A DNA stretch of 64,000 bases, taken from positions 620,001-684,000 of the forward strand of contig CALSQH010000003.1 of assembly GCA_943788445.1 (NCBI GenBank). The letters run 5' to 3'. Shown in pieces: positions 53,064-63,687 of the stretch; the stretch's first letter is position 1; every line of letters begins with the position of its first letter. Source of the DNA: an uncultured Pseudomonadales bacterium (GTDB lineage Bacteria > Pseudomonadota > Gammaproteobacteria > Pseudomonadales > Porticoccaceae). The position numbers and the translations under genes are program-made. The notes below the pieces were generated by a model. It saw only the letters and a program-made list of their open reading frames with translations. It did not search any database and had not been told where the DNA came from.

Positions 53064-55634
53064 TTGATCGACTCACTATTTACCCAAAAGAGCCAACTGC
53101 AGAAGACAACGATCACTGCTTTGCTAACAGCCATTGCCGCTGGATTTTATTTTCCGGTAGCGGCTGATGAGCTAAAGGTAACTTGGAGTTGCAGCGCAGG
53201 CCAAGATAGTCAATGGCTGTGCACCGAGCAGCAAATTCTCACCACTGATACAACACGCCCAGCTCACGGGTTTGACCATAGGCCCGCAAATCCTGACGAA
53301 CCAAGGGTTGCTGCGGTTCGCAATCTTGATTGGGTTGAAGAAGAGCAAATGAGCAAAGAGCAACGCTTGCAGATTGCGAGCAACTGTTGCGGGGCCTATA
53401 TTGAACCGGAGAGAAAATACCCAGACGCTAATATCGATCCAGAGCAAGCCTCACTTCGAGTTAATGCCAATACCACAGAAGCTCTGGCTGACAATGTAGC
53501 GTTGTTAGATGGCGATGTTCAGATATCCCAAGGCTATCGACAAATCCGTAGCAACTCTGCGCGTATAGATCAGACTAACCGCACTGTTGTACTGCAGGGC
53601 AATGTGCAATTTCGCGAACCTGGACTCTTACTGCTGGGCAATAACGCGGAAATTGATATCGATAGCAAAGAAGTACAAATCGAAAATGCCACCTATGTAC
53701 TTCACGAGGCATCGGTGCGCGGCAAGGCAGATAATTTACAGCGCTCAAAAGATGGCGTAATTACAATTACTGACGCTACTTACTCGACCTGCGAACCGGG
53801 CGATTCGACTTGGCAAATGACCACTAGCGAAATAGCCATTGATCAAGAGTCTGGCTTTGCGACGGTCAAAAATGCCCAGCTGAAAGTCAAAGATATTCCG
53901 GTCTTTTACCTCCCGTGGATTAAATTCCCAGTGAATGATCGTCGCTCATCGGGCCTGTTATTCCCCACCATCCATGCTGGTAGCAGCAACGGCTTCGACT
54001 ATGCACAGCCAATCTACTGGAATCTGGCCAACAACTACGATGCGACCATCACCCCTCGCCTGATCCAAGAGCGTGGCATCGGCTTGGAAGTGGAATTTCG
54101 ACATCTTTCTAAGCTTTCAGAAACACAGATCTCCAGCGCTTTTTTAGGTGACGATAAGGGTGGTAACGACGAGCAGGACATAGATCCTGGCACCGGCTTG
54201 CCAGAACACCTCGGACAAGATCGCTATTTGATAGGCCTGACCCATCTCGGTGGCATCGGCAAGCCCTGGTCTACTTTTTTGGATATTAATAAGGTCTCTG
54301 ACAATGATTACCTAGGTGATCTCGGCAATATGTCTCAAGAATCTAACAGCCTGATCAATCTACGTCGGGTTGCGGGGGCATCTTACAAAACCAAACACTG
54401 GGACTACTTAATAGAAGCGCGGGACAACCAAATCATCGTCGATGGACTGGAAGAACAATACTCGGTGCTGCCAAAAATTAATATCAATGGCCACTATCGC
54501 TTCGACAACAATCTGGTGATTGATTTAAATAACCAAGCTGCCCTGTTTGATCATGACAATCGGGATCTTGTCACGGGCCACAGAAATCGCTTGGACTATG
54601 GCGTAAGCTGGGACAAACGCTGGATCTGGGGTTACATTCGCCCGCAATTCCGAGTCAAGCACCTCTCCTATAATTTGGATAGCGATGGCGCCCCGCTCAA
54701 TAATAAAAGCCCCTCTGTCACGGTGCCAGTAACATCACTGGACAGCAGTATATTCTTTGAGCGCGAAACCACTTGGCTTAATGGCTATACGCAGACCTTT
54801 GAACCGCGGCTCTTCTATGTCAAAGCTGCTTTTAGAGATCAGTCAGATTTCCCAGTTTTTGATACTCGCGAATTTACACCGTCCTACGACCGCCTGTTTC
54901 GAGATGAGCGCTTTAATGGCGACGATCGAATTTCCGACGAAGAGCGACTAACCATTGCTTTTACCACTCGCTATATAGATAAAAAATCTGGGCAGGAACG
55001 ATTTACCGCCAGTATTGCCCAATCTATCAATTACATCGATAGACAGATAACGCTATCAGCGACTCCCACGGATATTGAGCTCGCAGAGCTGAGTCGCAGG
55101 CAGTCTCCACTGGCCCTGAAACTGTCTGGCCGTATTAATACTAACTGGCGTTTCACCAGTGATATGATCTATGACACTCACGACAATGAGCTGGAAAAAA
55201 GTAGTATTAGCTTGCGCTATAATGACCGCCAAAATAGGCTGTTTAATGCGAGCTATCGCTCAACGCAACGAGATCCTCGCCTGCTTGATGGCATCGAGCT
55301 TGCGCAAGATATCCGTCAATCGGACATCTCAGCATTCGTTCCGTTGACGGGAAATTTCAATCTGGTCGCGCGCTGGAATCATGACTTCACCAACAGTCGA
55401 GCACTAGATATTTTTGCTGGATTTGAATATAACAGCTGTTGCTGGCGGGCAAGTTTTGTCGCGCGCCGCTGGTTGAATCGAAGAGATGAGGTGTTTCGTC
55501 CTGAAGAGGACTTAGCGCTGTCAAATGGAATGTTTTTCCAAATACAATTTAAAGGTCTGGCTGGCTCTGGCGGTCGGGTTGACTCAATGCTCAACAATGG
55601 TATCTACGGTTATGGATCTGAAGAAAACTTGTAA
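53064..55634 (+). CDS. lptD: LPS assembly outer-membrane protein LptD
   Basis: The 856-residue protein has a signal peptide (about 1-34), an OstA-type periplasmic domain (about 125-250) and a C-terminal LptD barrel. Cysteines include CC near residue 111 and the conserved NSCCWRASFVARRW near the C-terminus (about 790), the pair pattern whose disulfides must form for function. The start is TTG, the best in-frame choice, with a weak ribosome site. With LptE it inserts LPS at the cell surface. Confidence 0.95.
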   Translation: MIDSLFTQKSQLQKTTITALLTAIAAGFYFPVAADELKVTWSCSAGQDSQWLCTEQQILTTDTTRPAHGFDHRPANPDEPRVAAVRNLDWVEEEQMSKEQRLQIASNCCGAYIEPERKYPDANIDPEQASLRVNANTTEALADNVALLDGDVQISQGYRQIRSNSARIDQTNRTVVLQGNVQFREPGLLLLGNNAEIDIDSKEVQIENATYVLHEASVRGKADNLQRSKDGVITITDATYSTCEPGDSTWQMTTSEIAIDQESGFATVKNAQLKVKDIPVFYLPWIKFPVNDRRSSGLLFPTIHAGSSNGFDYAQPIYWNLANNYDATITPRLIQERGIGLEVEFRHLSKLSETQISSAFLGDDKGGNDEQDIDPGTGLPEHLGQDRYLIGLTHLGGIGKPWSTFLDINKVSDNDYLGDLGNMSQESNSLINLRRVAGASYKTKHWDYLIEARDNQIIVDGLEEQYSVLPKININGHYRFDNNLVIDLNNQAALFDHDNRDLVTGHRNRLDYGVSWDKRWIWGYIRPQFRVKHLSYNLDSDGAPLNNKSPSVTVPVTSLDSSIFFERETTWLNGYTQTFEPRLFYVKAAFRDQSDFPVFDTREFTPSYDRLFRDERFNGDDRISDEERLTIAFTTRYIDKKSGQERFTASIAQSINYIDRQITLSATPTDIELAELSRRQSPLALKLSGRINTNWRFTSDMIYDTHDNELEKSSISLRYNDRQNRLFNASYRSTQRDPRLLDGIELAQDIRQSDISAFVPLTGNFNLVARWNHDFTNSRALDIFAGFEYNSCCWRASFVARRWLNRRDEVFRPEEDLALSNGMFFQIQFKGLAGSGGRVDSMLNNGIYGYGSEENL

Positions 55635-56916
55635 TAAAGCGTTAATTGCATTTTTGCTAACAGCACTCTCAATCAGCGCTGTCGCCCAAGTTGAAATTCT
55701 CGACAGGGTCGTCGCAGTTGTCGATGAAGATGTTGTACTAGAAAGTGAAGTACAGCGTCGAGTGGCGGCTATTAATGTTCAGATACAGAAGTCTGGCACT
55801 CAGGCTCCTCCCCAAGAAATCCTTTTACAGCAGGTTCTTGAACGCCTAATCTCTGAGCGATTGCAGCTCAATATGGGCTATAACGCTGGCATTCGAATTA
55901 CTGATACAGAGCTCAATGAATCTATGGGACGCATAGCTGAAAGTAATCAGTTAACGATGGAACAGTACATTGAACAGATCCACACCTCCGGCTCAACACT
56001 GTCGGCAGTTCGCAATGAAATCCGTAATGAAATGATCTTAATGCGCGTCCAGCAGGGCAATGTAATGCGCCGCATCAATATCAGCAATCAGGAATTAGAC
56101 AACTTTCTCAACTCTGAGGAGGGTCGTTTTATGACCTCTCCTGACGTCAATGTTGGTCATATCCTATTGCCAGTTCCCAGCAGCTCGAGTACTGATGAAA
56201 CCAAGGCCATTCTCAAGCGCGCTGAGGGTCTTCTCACTCAGATGCAGAGCGGTACTGATTTTAGGCAACTGGCTATGGCCAACTCAGCAGACCAAACTGC
56301 ACTTCAGGGTGGCGACCTCGGCTGGAGAAAAATGGCCCAACTACCCGGTGTCTTTATTGAAGCCGTCGAGAAGCTTGACGTTGATGCGGTCTCAAAACCG
56401 ATTCGCAGTGATGCAGGCTATCATCTGATTAAGCTCTACGAGCGTCGCGGTGGTGGCGAGCAACTTATAGAACAACACTTTGCTCGCCATATTCTTATCA
56501 AGCCAAACGAAATCCGCGATGAAGAAACCACTATTAGCCAGCTCAATGAGCTTCGCGATCGTATCGCCGCCGATGATGATTTCGCGCTGTTGGCAAAAGA
56601 GTTTTCTGAAGATCCAGGCTCAGCGCTTAATGGCGGAGAATTGGGCTGGTCAACGCCAGGAATGTTCGTCCCGGAATTTGAACAGACCATGAGCAGCATC
56701 GAACTCAAGGAGGTTAGCGCACCGTTCCTCTCGCAGTTCGGCTGGCATATCCTTCAGGTTACTGAGCGTCGCAATGAGGACTTTAGTGACACCATTATGC
56801 GCAACCGCGCTCAAAACCTGCTTCGTCAACGCAAGTATGAAGAAGAGCTGCAAGTATGGCTGCAGGAAATCCGCGACGAAGCATTTATAGAAATAAAAGA
56901 GCCTAAAAAGTCATGA
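55612..56916 (+). CDS. surA: Periplasmic chaperone/peptidyl-prolyl isomerase SurA
   Basis: I use the ATG at 55612, which gives 434 residues with a proper signal peptide (about 1-25, ending SAVAQ) and a 23-nt overlap with lptD; an earlier in-frame start at 55525 would add a tail that spoils the signal. The N-terminal chaperone domain is followed by two parvulin domains beginning [11 protein letters not shown] and [10 protein letters not shown]. SurA folds outer-membrane proteins, including LptD. Confidence 0.94.
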   Translation: MDLKKTCNKALIAFLLTALSISAVAQVEILDRVVAVVDEDVVLESEVQRRVAAINVQIQKSGTQAPPQEILLQQVLERLISERLQLNMGYNAGIRITDTELNESMGRIAESNQLTMEQYIEQIHTSGSTLSAVRNEIRNEMILMRVQQGNVMRRINISNQELDNFLNSEEGRFMTSPDVNVGHILLPVPSSSSTDETKAILKRAEGLLTQMQSGTDFRQLAMANSADQTALQGGDLGWRKMAQLPGVFIEAVEKLDVDAVSKPIRSDAGYHLIKLYERRGGGEQLIEQHFARHILIKPNEIRDEETTISQLNELRDRIAADDDFALLAKEFSEDPGSALNGGELGWSTPGMFVPEFEQTMSSIELKEVSAPFLSQFGWHILQVTERRNEDFSDTIMRNRAQNLLRQRKYEEELQVWLQEIRDEAFIEIKEPKKS

Positions 56917-57902
56917 CTTTACGCCTGGCACTGACGCCAGGAGAACCCTCAGGCATAGGCCCAGATCTGTTAATCAGTCTGGTGCAGAATGGTTATGATC
57001 ACGAACTCGTCGCCTATGCCGACCCGCAACTACTGAAGCAGCGTGCCGCAGAGCTTGGCCTCAGACTTGTACTTCGCGAACCCGGCGACTCTCCGCAACC
57101 ATTACAACCTGGTGAATTGGGCATAGTTCCAATACTTCTTGCGCAGCCGGCCTGTGCCGGCCAACTCAACAGCACCAATAGCGCCTATGTACTACATTGT
57201 CTCGATGCAGCCATTGCAGACTGCCAGCGCAAATTTTGTCAGGCAATGATTACCGGGCCAGTGCAGAAATCAATTATTAACGACGCCGGCTTTGCCTTTA
57301 CCGGGCACACCGAGTATTTAGCAGACAAGACCGCGACACCCTTAGTCGTGATGATGTTAGCGACCACTGAACTGCGCGTGGCTCTGGCCACAACCCACCT
57401 GCCACTGCGCGATGTTGCAGACAGTATCACGCAGGTATCACTGTCTAAAGTGATCAATATTTTGGTCGCTGATCTGCAGACTAAATTTTCCATAGCCTCA
57501 CCGACCATACTGGTCTGCGGTCTCAACCCCCACGCTGGCGAAGGCGGGCATTTGGGATCTGAGGAAATCGACACTATCAGTCCGGTCTTAGAAAAATTTC
57601 GCGCTCAGGGCATAGATCTTGTCGGCCCCCTGCCCGCTGACACTCTGTTTACCCCCAAGCATCTCGATAGTGCCGATGCGGTATTAGCCATGTATCACGA
57701 TCAGGGTCTTCCAGTGCTGAAATACCAAGGTTTTGGCCGTGCGGCCAATATTACTCTTGGGCTTCCCATTATTCGCACTTCGGTAGATCACGGTACTGCA
57801 TTGGATCTAGCGGGAACAGGTAACGCAGATCACGGCAGTTTACAGACCGCCATTCAAGTTGCGGTGCAGATGGCGACAAAAACTGACCAAGCGGAAATAT
57901 AA
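56913..57902 (+). CDS. pdxA: 4-hydroxythreonine-4-phosphate dehydrogenase PdxA
   Basis: The 329-residue protein has metal-binding histidines in [27 protein letters not shown] and [12 protein letters not shown], all conserved in PdxA. It oxidises 4-phosphohydroxythreonine in the DXP-dependent pyridoxal phosphate route. Overlap with surA is 4 nt (ATGA) and with rsmA 1 nt (TAATG). Confidence 0.96.
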   Translation: MTLRLALTPGEPSGIGPDLLISLVQNGYDHELVAYADPQLLKQRAAELGLRLVLREPGDSPQPLQPGELGIVPILLAQPACAGQLNSTNSAYVLHCLDAAIADCQRKFCQAMITGPVQKSIINDAGFAFTGHTEYLADKTATPLVVMMLATTELRVALATTHLPLRDVADSITQVSLSKVINILVADLQTKFSIASPTILVCGLNPHAGEGGHLGSEEIDTISPVLEKFRAQGIDLVGPLPADTLFTPKHLDSADAVLAMYHDQGLPVLKYQGFGRAANITLGLPIIRTSVDHGTALDLAGTGNADHGSLQTAIQVAVQMATKTDQAEI

Positions 57903-58702
57903 TGACAACTCAGCATCAGGCAAGAAAACGCTTTGGGCAAAACTTTTTAGTTGACCAGCAAATTATTCGGCAAATTATTTCCGCTATTGGCCCTAGTGCC
58001 GATGATAATTTGATTGAGATCGGTCCTGGTACAGCGGCCATCACTGAGCATCTAATTGAACGTTGCCCAAGCCTAAAAGTAGTGGAGCTGGATCGCGATT
58101 TAGTCAGATTTCTCACTGAGAAATTTGCCGCCTACCCCGACTTTAGTATTTTTAGCGGTGACGCACTTAAAACCGATTTTGCCCAGTTTCATCAGGGTCG
58201 GCAGATGCGACTGGTCGGTAATCTGCCCTACAATATTTCCACACCCCTGCTGTTTCATCTTATTAAGGTGCGCGAGCTTATTCAAGATATGCACTTTATG
58301 CTCCAGCTTGAGGTAGTCGAACGTCTGGGTGCGGTGCCGGGCAATAAAACCTATGGTCGACTCTCGGTTATGGTGCAGTATCACTGTCGGGTAATGCCGC
58401 TGATTCCTGTGCCGCCAGAATCATTTCGACCAGCGCCAAAAGTGCAGTCCGCAATTGTTAGACTCAAGCCCCACAGGACGAAACCCTGCGTTGCTGAGAA
58501 CGAAGAGCTACTCAGTCAACTGGTGAGCCACAGTTTTCAGCAACGTCGTAAAACCCTACGAAACTGCCTGCGTCCCTATGCCGAGCACTTAGAGTCAGCC
58601 AGTGATGTCATAGATTTAACACGCCGAGCAGAGCAACTCAGTGTTGCTGAATTTGTTTCAATATCTAACCATATCCACAATAGTATGATGAGTAGAAAAT
58701 GA
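57902..58702 (+). CDS. rsmA: 16S rRNA dimethyladenosine transferase RsmA/KsgA
   Basis: The 266-residue methyltransferase opens QARKRFGQNFLVD and has SAM motif I LIEIGPGTAAIT and motif IV VGNLPYNISTPLL. It dimethylates A1518 and A1519 of 16S rRNA; loss gives kasugamycin resistance. It overlaps apaG by 4 nt. Confidence 0.97.
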   Translation: MTTQHQARKRFGQNFLVDQQIIRQIISAIGPSADDNLIEIGPGTAAITEHLIERCPSLKVVELDRDLVRFLTEKFAAYPDFSIFSGDALKTDFAQFHQGRQMRLVGNLPYNISTPLLFHLIKVRELIQDMHFMLQLEVVERLGAVPGNKTYGRLSVMVQYHCRVMPLIPVPPESFRPAPKVQSAIVRLKPHRTKPCVAENEELLSQLVSHSFQQRRKTLRNCLRPYAEHLESASDVIDLTRRAEQLSVAEFVSISNHIHNSMMSRK

Positions 58703-59073
58703 TCGATCAAGCAATTACTGTCAGCGTAGACACCGAATACCTTGGCCAACAGGCAGCACCTGATGAGCATCGCTTTGCTTTTGCTTATCACATCACCATT
58801 CACAATCAGAGCGCTGAGCCAGCACAGCTTCTCGCTCGCCACTGGATCATTACCGACAGTAACGAAGTCGAGCAGGTAGTTCGGGGCATGGGCGTTATTG
58901 GTCAGCAGCCGCTGATTGGTGCGGGACAGTCCTACCAATATTCCAGTGGTGTTGTATTGGATACGCCAATAGGCACCATGCAGGGTCACTACAAGATGAT
59001 CGACCAGCAAGGAGAATCCTTTGAAGTCCCTATCAAGCCCTTTTTACTCTCGACACCTAATACCGTGAACTAA
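58699..59073 (+). CDS. apaG: ApaG protein
   Basis: The 124-residue protein is a single fibronectin-like ApaG domain with VRGMGVIGQQPLIGAGQSY and SGVVLDTPIGTMQGHY. The role remains unclear; it is linked to Ap4A/stress biology by its constant position before apaH. It directly abuts apaH with no gap. Confidence 0.94.
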   Translation: MIDQAITVSVDTEYLGQQAAPDEHRFAFAYHITIHNQSAEPAQLLARHWIITDSNEVEQVVRGMGVIGQQPLIGAGQSYQYSSGVVLDTPIGTMQGHYKMIDQQGESFEVPIKPFLLSTPNTVN

Positions 59074-59895
59074 ATGACTGATTACGTCGTTGGAGACATA
59101 CAGGGCTGCCTCGATCCACTACTCAACTTATTGGATAGAGTGCACTTTGAACCAACTACTGACCGGCTAATTGCAACAGGAGATCTGGTTAACCGCGGCC
59201 CACAGTCATTGAAAACGTTACGATTTTGTAAAAGCTTAGGCAATGCCTTTACATCGGTGCTCGGCAACCATGACCTTCATCTATTAGCGATTGCACAAGG
59301 TATTCGCACAACGACTATAAAAGACACACTGGATGATATTCTCAATGCCAGTGATCGCAACGAACTGCTCGCATGGCTTCAACAGCTGCCACTTCTGCAA
59401 AGCATTGGTGAATACACCCTAGTGCATGCAGGCATACCGCCCAATTGGAGCATCAATACCGCGACGTTAATGGCGAGAGAAGTTGAGGGTGTTCTACAGT
59501 CCGATCTGGCCAGCAGTTATTTCCAACATATGTACGGCAACCAACCGGAAAGCTGGTCAGACGATCTACAGGGCCCTGAGCGCTGGCGATTAATTACCAA
59601 CTATTTGACGCGCATGCGCTACTGCACAAGCTCAGGCCAGTTGGAGCTAAATGCCAAGACATCACCAGAAAGTCAGTCCAATCAACTAAGCGTTAGCTTT
59701 GCCCCCTGGTATAGCCATAAATCACGAATAGCGAAACAGGATAAGATTATATTTGGTCACTGGGCTGCGCTTGAGGGTAAGGCTGTTGGAAATAATTTAT
59801 TCCCTATGGACACGGGCTATGTGTGGGGAGGGTCAATGCGGCTGATGAACCTAGACAATGGTGAATGCCATCACCAATATGCTGATACTCTTTAA
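59074..59895 (+). CDS. apaH: Symmetrical diadenosine tetraphosphatase ApaH
   Basis: The 273-residue metallophosphatase has GDIQGCLDPL (about 8-17), ATGDLVNRGPQSL, LGNHDLHLLA and a C-terminal FGHWAALEG. These are the ApaH versions of the phosphoesterase metal-site motifs. It cleaves Ap4A to two ADP and also removes Np4 caps from RNA. It ends the lptD-apaH run. Confidence 0.95.
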   Translation: MTDYVVGDIQGCLDPLLNLLDRVHFEPTTDRLIATGDLVNRGPQSLKTLRFCKSLGNAFTSVLGNHDLHLLAIAQGIRTTTIKDTLDDILNASDRNELLAWLQQLPLLQSIGEYTLVHAGIPPNWSINTATLMAREVEGVLQSDLASSYFQHMYGNQPESWSDDLQGPERWRLITNYLTRMRYCTSSGQLELNAKTSPESQSNQLSVSFAPWYSHKSRIAKQDKIIFGHWAALEGKAVGNNLFPMDTGYVWGGSMRLMNLDNGECHHQYADTL

Positions 59896-60050
59896 CATTT
59901 TAAGACGCATCGAAATTAGCATCAGAATATTTCTCCTTTATTTTTCATATCCTGGCAATTCAATGCGGTCTTAATAAAGATAACCGTTAGATGAATAACA
60001 GGGTTAAATTAGCGAAACTTTTAATAGCAGTGTTATCAATGAGGCAATGA

Positions 60051-62090
60051 ATGTATAAATTTCATACTAACAATATAATATTCTGTGCGGTGGCATTTCT
60101 ATTCGTCACGGCCTGTTCAGATAATCACGAAATTGCTCAACCTGAAATATCCGGCATTGATCTAACCGGCATGGATAAATCAGTTAGACCCCAAGATGAT
60201 TTTTACCGCTATGCCAATGGAAAGTGGCTAGCGACTACTGAAATCCCCGACGATGAAGTTGGCTGGGGCAGTTACATGACCCTGCGTAAAGAGAGTCTCG
60301 AACAGTCACGCGTCATAGTTGAAGGGGCTGCTGAAAATCATCAAAAAGATCCCGCTAAAAAGAAAATCGGCGCCTACTACAACGCTTTTATCGACAAGGC
60401 GCGAATTGAAGAACTTGGCATAAAGCCGATCGCCGAATACCTTGATCAAATCGATAAGTTAAACACACATAGCGACATTGTCGAATTTTTTGGCGCATCT
60501 AATCCTGCAGGATTAGATGCGCCCTTCAATCTCTATGTCGGTCAGGATGCCAAAGATGCGACCCGCTATATATTGCATTTAGTTCAGTCGGGGCTCGGCC
60601 TACCAGACCGCGATTACTACAGCGATACCTCAGTACGCGGTAAAGAAATTATTGCACGCTACCAGAGCTATCTAGAGGAGATTTTAACGCTGTCGGGCCA
60701 TTTAGATGGTGCGGGTGCAGCTTCGAGAATATTAGATCTGGAAAGCCAACTGGCTAGCCATCAATGGAATAAAATCGACAATCGTGATGCAGATAAACGC
60801 TATAACAAACTCAGCTCAAATGAACTTGTTGCGCTGCTTTCTAATTTGGATGTTGAAGACTACCTAAAGGGTATTGGGATCGAATTACCAAACACGGTGA
60901 TTGTTGTTCAACCAAGTTACTTTAGCGCCTTTAATGACATTTTCAGCGATATCGAAGTAGCAATATGGAAAGACTATTTACGTGCCAATTTGCTGTCTAG
61001 CTACGCCAATTATTTACCATCTGCGTTTGTTGAAACAAAATTCGATTTTTACTCAAAATTTCTCTACGGCAGGCAAGAGCAACAACCCCGTTGGCGTAAA
61101 GCGATAAGCTCAATCAATGGAAATCTTGGAGAACTGCTAGGCCAGCTCTATGTCGAAAAACACTTCTCACCAGAATCAAAGGCACGGATGATTACCATGG
61201 TCGACAACTTGATTGCCGCCTATGCGGAGTCGATTAAGAACCTCGATTGGATGAGTGAGGAAACCAAGAAGCATTCACTGGTAAAACTTTCAAAGTTTAC
61301 ACCTAAGATCGGCTACCCAGACAAGTGGAAAGACTACTCGGCTTTAATCGTAAAAGATGACGATCTGTTCGGCAATATTAAGCGCTCGCGTACTTACGGT
61401 CACGATGAGAATATGGCGAAACTTGGGGCTCCAATTGATCGAGATGAATGGTTTATGGCGCCACAAGAGGTCAATGCCTACTACAACCCAGGTCTTAATG
61501 AGATTGTATTTCCAGCGGCCTATCTTCAGCCACCTAACTTTATTGCAGATGCTGAAGATGCCTATAACTACGGCACCATAGGTACCACCATTGGCCATGA
61601 AATCGGCCATGGGTTTGATGATCAGGGCAGTAAATACGATGGAGACGGCAATCTTAAAAGCTGGTGGACGGATGCCGACCGTAAGCAATTTGAACAGCGA
61701 ACTCAGGGGCTGATAGACCAGTTCAATAAATTTGAAGCTCTGCCCGGCTTATTTGTTAACGGTGAACTCACTCTTGGTGAAAATATCGGCGATCTAGGCG
61801 GCACATCAATTGCCCTTAAGGCTTACCGAATGTCACTAAAGGGCAAGACCTCGCCCATTATTGATGGCTTTACTGGCGAGCAACGGTTCTTTTTAGGCAA
61901 TGCTCAATCGAGCAGAATCAAATGGCGCGATCAGATACTTGAGATCATTGTTAAAACTGATCCTCATTCACCTGATGTCTATCGTATTAATGGGGTATTC
62001 CCAAACATGCCTGATTTCTACAAGACCTATGGTGTTAAAGAAGGCGATGCACTGTTCCTGCCACAAGATCAACGGGTAAAGATCTGGTAG
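60051..62090 (+). CDS. M13 family (neprilysin/PepO-like) metallopeptidase lipoprotein
   Basis: The 679-residue protein has a lipoprotein signal with VTAC (Cys22) and two M13 domains. The zinc site HEIGH lies in TIGHEIGHGFDDQGSKYDGDG (about 520), and ENIGDLGG (about 582) supplies the third ligand, with a VNAYYNPGLNEIVFPAAY substrate-binding block before it. It probably degrades peptides in the periplasm. It is monocistronic, 155 nt after apaH, with GAGG before the ATG, and converges on rplQ. Confidence 0.93.
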   Translation: MYKFHTNNIIFCAVAFLFVTACSDNHEIAQPEISGIDLTGMDKSVRPQDDFYRYANGKWLATTEIPDDEVGWGSYMTLRKESLEQSRVIVEGAAENHQKDPAKKKIGAYYNAFIDKARIEELGIKPIAEYLDQIDKLNTHSDIVEFFGASNPAGLDAPFNLYVGQDAKDATRYILHLVQSGLGLPDRDYYSDTSVRGKEIIARYQSYLEEILTLSGHLDGAGAASRILDLESQLASHQWNKIDNRDADKRYNKLSSNELVALLSNLDVEDYLKGIGIELPNTVIVVQPSYFSAFNDIFSDIEVAIWKDYLRANLLSSYANYLPSAFVETKFDFYSKFLYGRQEQQPRWRKAISSINGNLGELLGQLYVEKHFSPESKARMITMVDNLIAAYAESIKNLDWMSEETKKHSLVKLSKFTPKIGYPDKWKDYSALIVKDDDLFGNIKRSRTYGHDENMAKLGAPIDRDEWFMAPQEVNAYYNPGLNEIVFPAAYLQPPNFIADAEDAYNYGTIGTTIGHEIGHGFDDQGSKYDGDGNLKSWWTDADRKQFEQRTQGLIDQFNKFEALPGLFVNGELTLGENIGDLGGTSIALKAYRMSLKGKTSPIIDGFTGEQRFFLGNAQSSRIKWRDQILEIIVKTDPHSPDVYRINGVFPNMPDFYKTYGVKEGDALFLPQDQRVKIW

Positions 62091-62140
62091 CAGCAATACT
62101 GTGATTAGTTATCAATCGGCTAATTACTAGACGAAAAAAA

Positions 62141-62171
62141 ACCGGACAATTATTCATTGTCCGGTTTTTTT
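62141..62171. terminator. Bidirectional intrinsic terminator between M13 gene and rplQ
   Basis: ACCGGACAAT and ATTGTCCGGT form a perfect 10-bp stem with a 5-nt loop, flanked by a run of A on the left and T on the right. It can stop transcription of the peptidase gene from the left and of the alpha operon from the right. Confidence 0.92.
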
Positions 62172-62189
62172 ACAGCGATAAGTGTGAAC

Positions 62190-62588
62190 TTATTCGCCAG
62201 TAGTCTCTTCGATATCAGCTATATCATTCGCTGCACGATCAACCAATTCAACATAGGCCATTGGTGCATTATCGCCAGAGCGATTACCACACTTAAGAAT
62301 ACGTACATAACCACCTGGACGCTCCAAGAAGCGTGGACCCAAATCAGTGAACAACTTACCTACTGTCGCCTTGTTACGAAGACGATCAAAGGCTAATCGA
62401 CGATTAGCAACACTGTCTTCTTTTGCGAGAGTGATAAATGGTTCTGCAAAACGACGAAGTTCTTTAGCTTTAGGCAGAGTGGTTTTAATCAGCTCGTGCT
62501 CAACCAATGAAGCAGTCATGTTACGGAACATAGCTCTTTTGTGAGTGCCGGTCTTATTTAATTTACGGCCACTATAGCGATGACGCAT
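62190..62588 (-). CDS. rplQ: 50S ribosomal protein L17
   Basis: The 132-residue protein opens [24 protein letters not shown], the universal L17 start, and ends in an acidic tail. It is the last gene of the alpha operon, 78 nt after rpoA, with the shared terminator just downstream. Confidence 0.97.
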   Translation of the reverse strand: MRHRYSGRKLNKTGTHKRAMFRNMTASLVEHELIKTTLPKAKELRRFAEPFITLAKEDSVANRRLAFDRLRNKATVGKLFTDLGPRFLERPGGYVRILKCGNRSGDNAPMAYVELVDRAANDIADIEETTGE

Positions 62589-62666
62589 GTTCTTATTCCT
62601 TAGTTCGTTGCTTTCTCAGCAATGATATCTATCGAATTCGTTAATTTATCTTGTAAACAAGAGATA

Positions 62667-63662
62667 TTAAACGAGTTCGCGTTCACTTTTTAAACTAGCT
62701 GGTGGCCAGTTCTCAAGGCGCATGCCCAGAGAAAGACCGCGTGAAGCCAAGACATCTTTAATTTCAGTAAGTGACTTCTTACCCAGATTCGGTGTCTTCA
62801 GCAACTCAACTTCTGTGCGCTGGATAAGATCACCAATATAATAAATGCTCTCTGCTTTGAGACAGTTAGCTGAACGTACAGTCAGCTCGAGATCATCAAC
62901 AGGACGCAGAAGGATTGGATCAATCTCTTCTTCTTTCTCTTCAGGCTCTGCAGCAGTTTCGCCTTCCAGATTCACGAATACAGCCATCTGCTGTTGCAGA
63001 ATGGTCGCTGCGCGACGGATAGACTCTTCAGGATCAATAGTGCCGTTAGTCTCAAGTTCAAGAACTAACTTATCGAGATCCGTACGGTTCTCAACACGTG
63101 CATTGTCAACACTGTAAGAAACTTTATGAATCGGGCTAAAAGACGCATCTAGTTGTAAGCGACCAATAGTACGATTTTCTTCATCACTGATACGTGTATT
63201 CGACGGCTGATAGCCGCGACCACGCTCAAGACGAAGTTGCATGTTCAAGTTAGCCTTACCAGAGATAGTTGCAATAACGTGCTCTGGATTAACAATTTCA
63301 ATATGACTATCAGTGGTAATATCCCCAGCGGTAACAACACCTGGACCAGTCGCATTCAATGAAATAGTTGTTTCATCACGACCTTCCATCAGTGCAGCAA
63401 CACCTTTAAGGTTGAGGAGAATTTCCATTACATCCTCTTGAACACCTTCAATAGCACTGTACTCGTGCTCTACACCCTCAATTTCCACTTCAACAATTGC
63501 GCAACCTGACATAGAAGATAACAGGATACGACGAAGTGCATTACCAAGTGTGTGGCCGAAACCGCGTTCAAGGGGTTCCAGTACAACTTTGGCATGTGTA
63601 GCGCTGTAAGACGTTACATCGATATTACGTGGGGTAAGAAATTCATTTGCAGAATTTGACAT
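62667..63662 (-). CDS. rpoA: RNA polymerase alpha subunit
   Basis: The 331-residue protein has the N-terminal assembly domain ([23 protein letters not shown] near 30-52) and the C-terminal alphaCTD (about 245-325, with [19 protein letters not shown]) that binds UP elements and activators. The linker is acidic and Glu-rich. It follows rpsD by 25 nt in the standard alpha operon. Confidence 0.98.
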   Translation of the reverse strand: MSNSANEFLTPRNIDVTSYSATHAKVVLEPLERGFGHTLGNALRRILLSSMSGCAIVEVEIEGVEHEYSAIEGVQEDVMEILLNLKGVAALMEGRDETTISLNATGPGVVTAGDITTDSHIEIVNPEHVIATISGKANLNMQLRLERGRGYQPSNTRISDEENRTIGRLQLDASFSPIHKVSYSVDNARVENRTDLDKLVLELETNGTIDPEESIRRAATILQQQMAVFVNLEGETAAEPEEKEEEIDPILLRPVDDLELTVRSANCLKAESIYYIGDLIQRTEVELLKTPNLGKKSLTEIKDVLASRGLSLGMRLENWPPASLKSERELV

Positions 63663-63687
63663 ATTTTTTCCCGTGTTATCTCAAAAG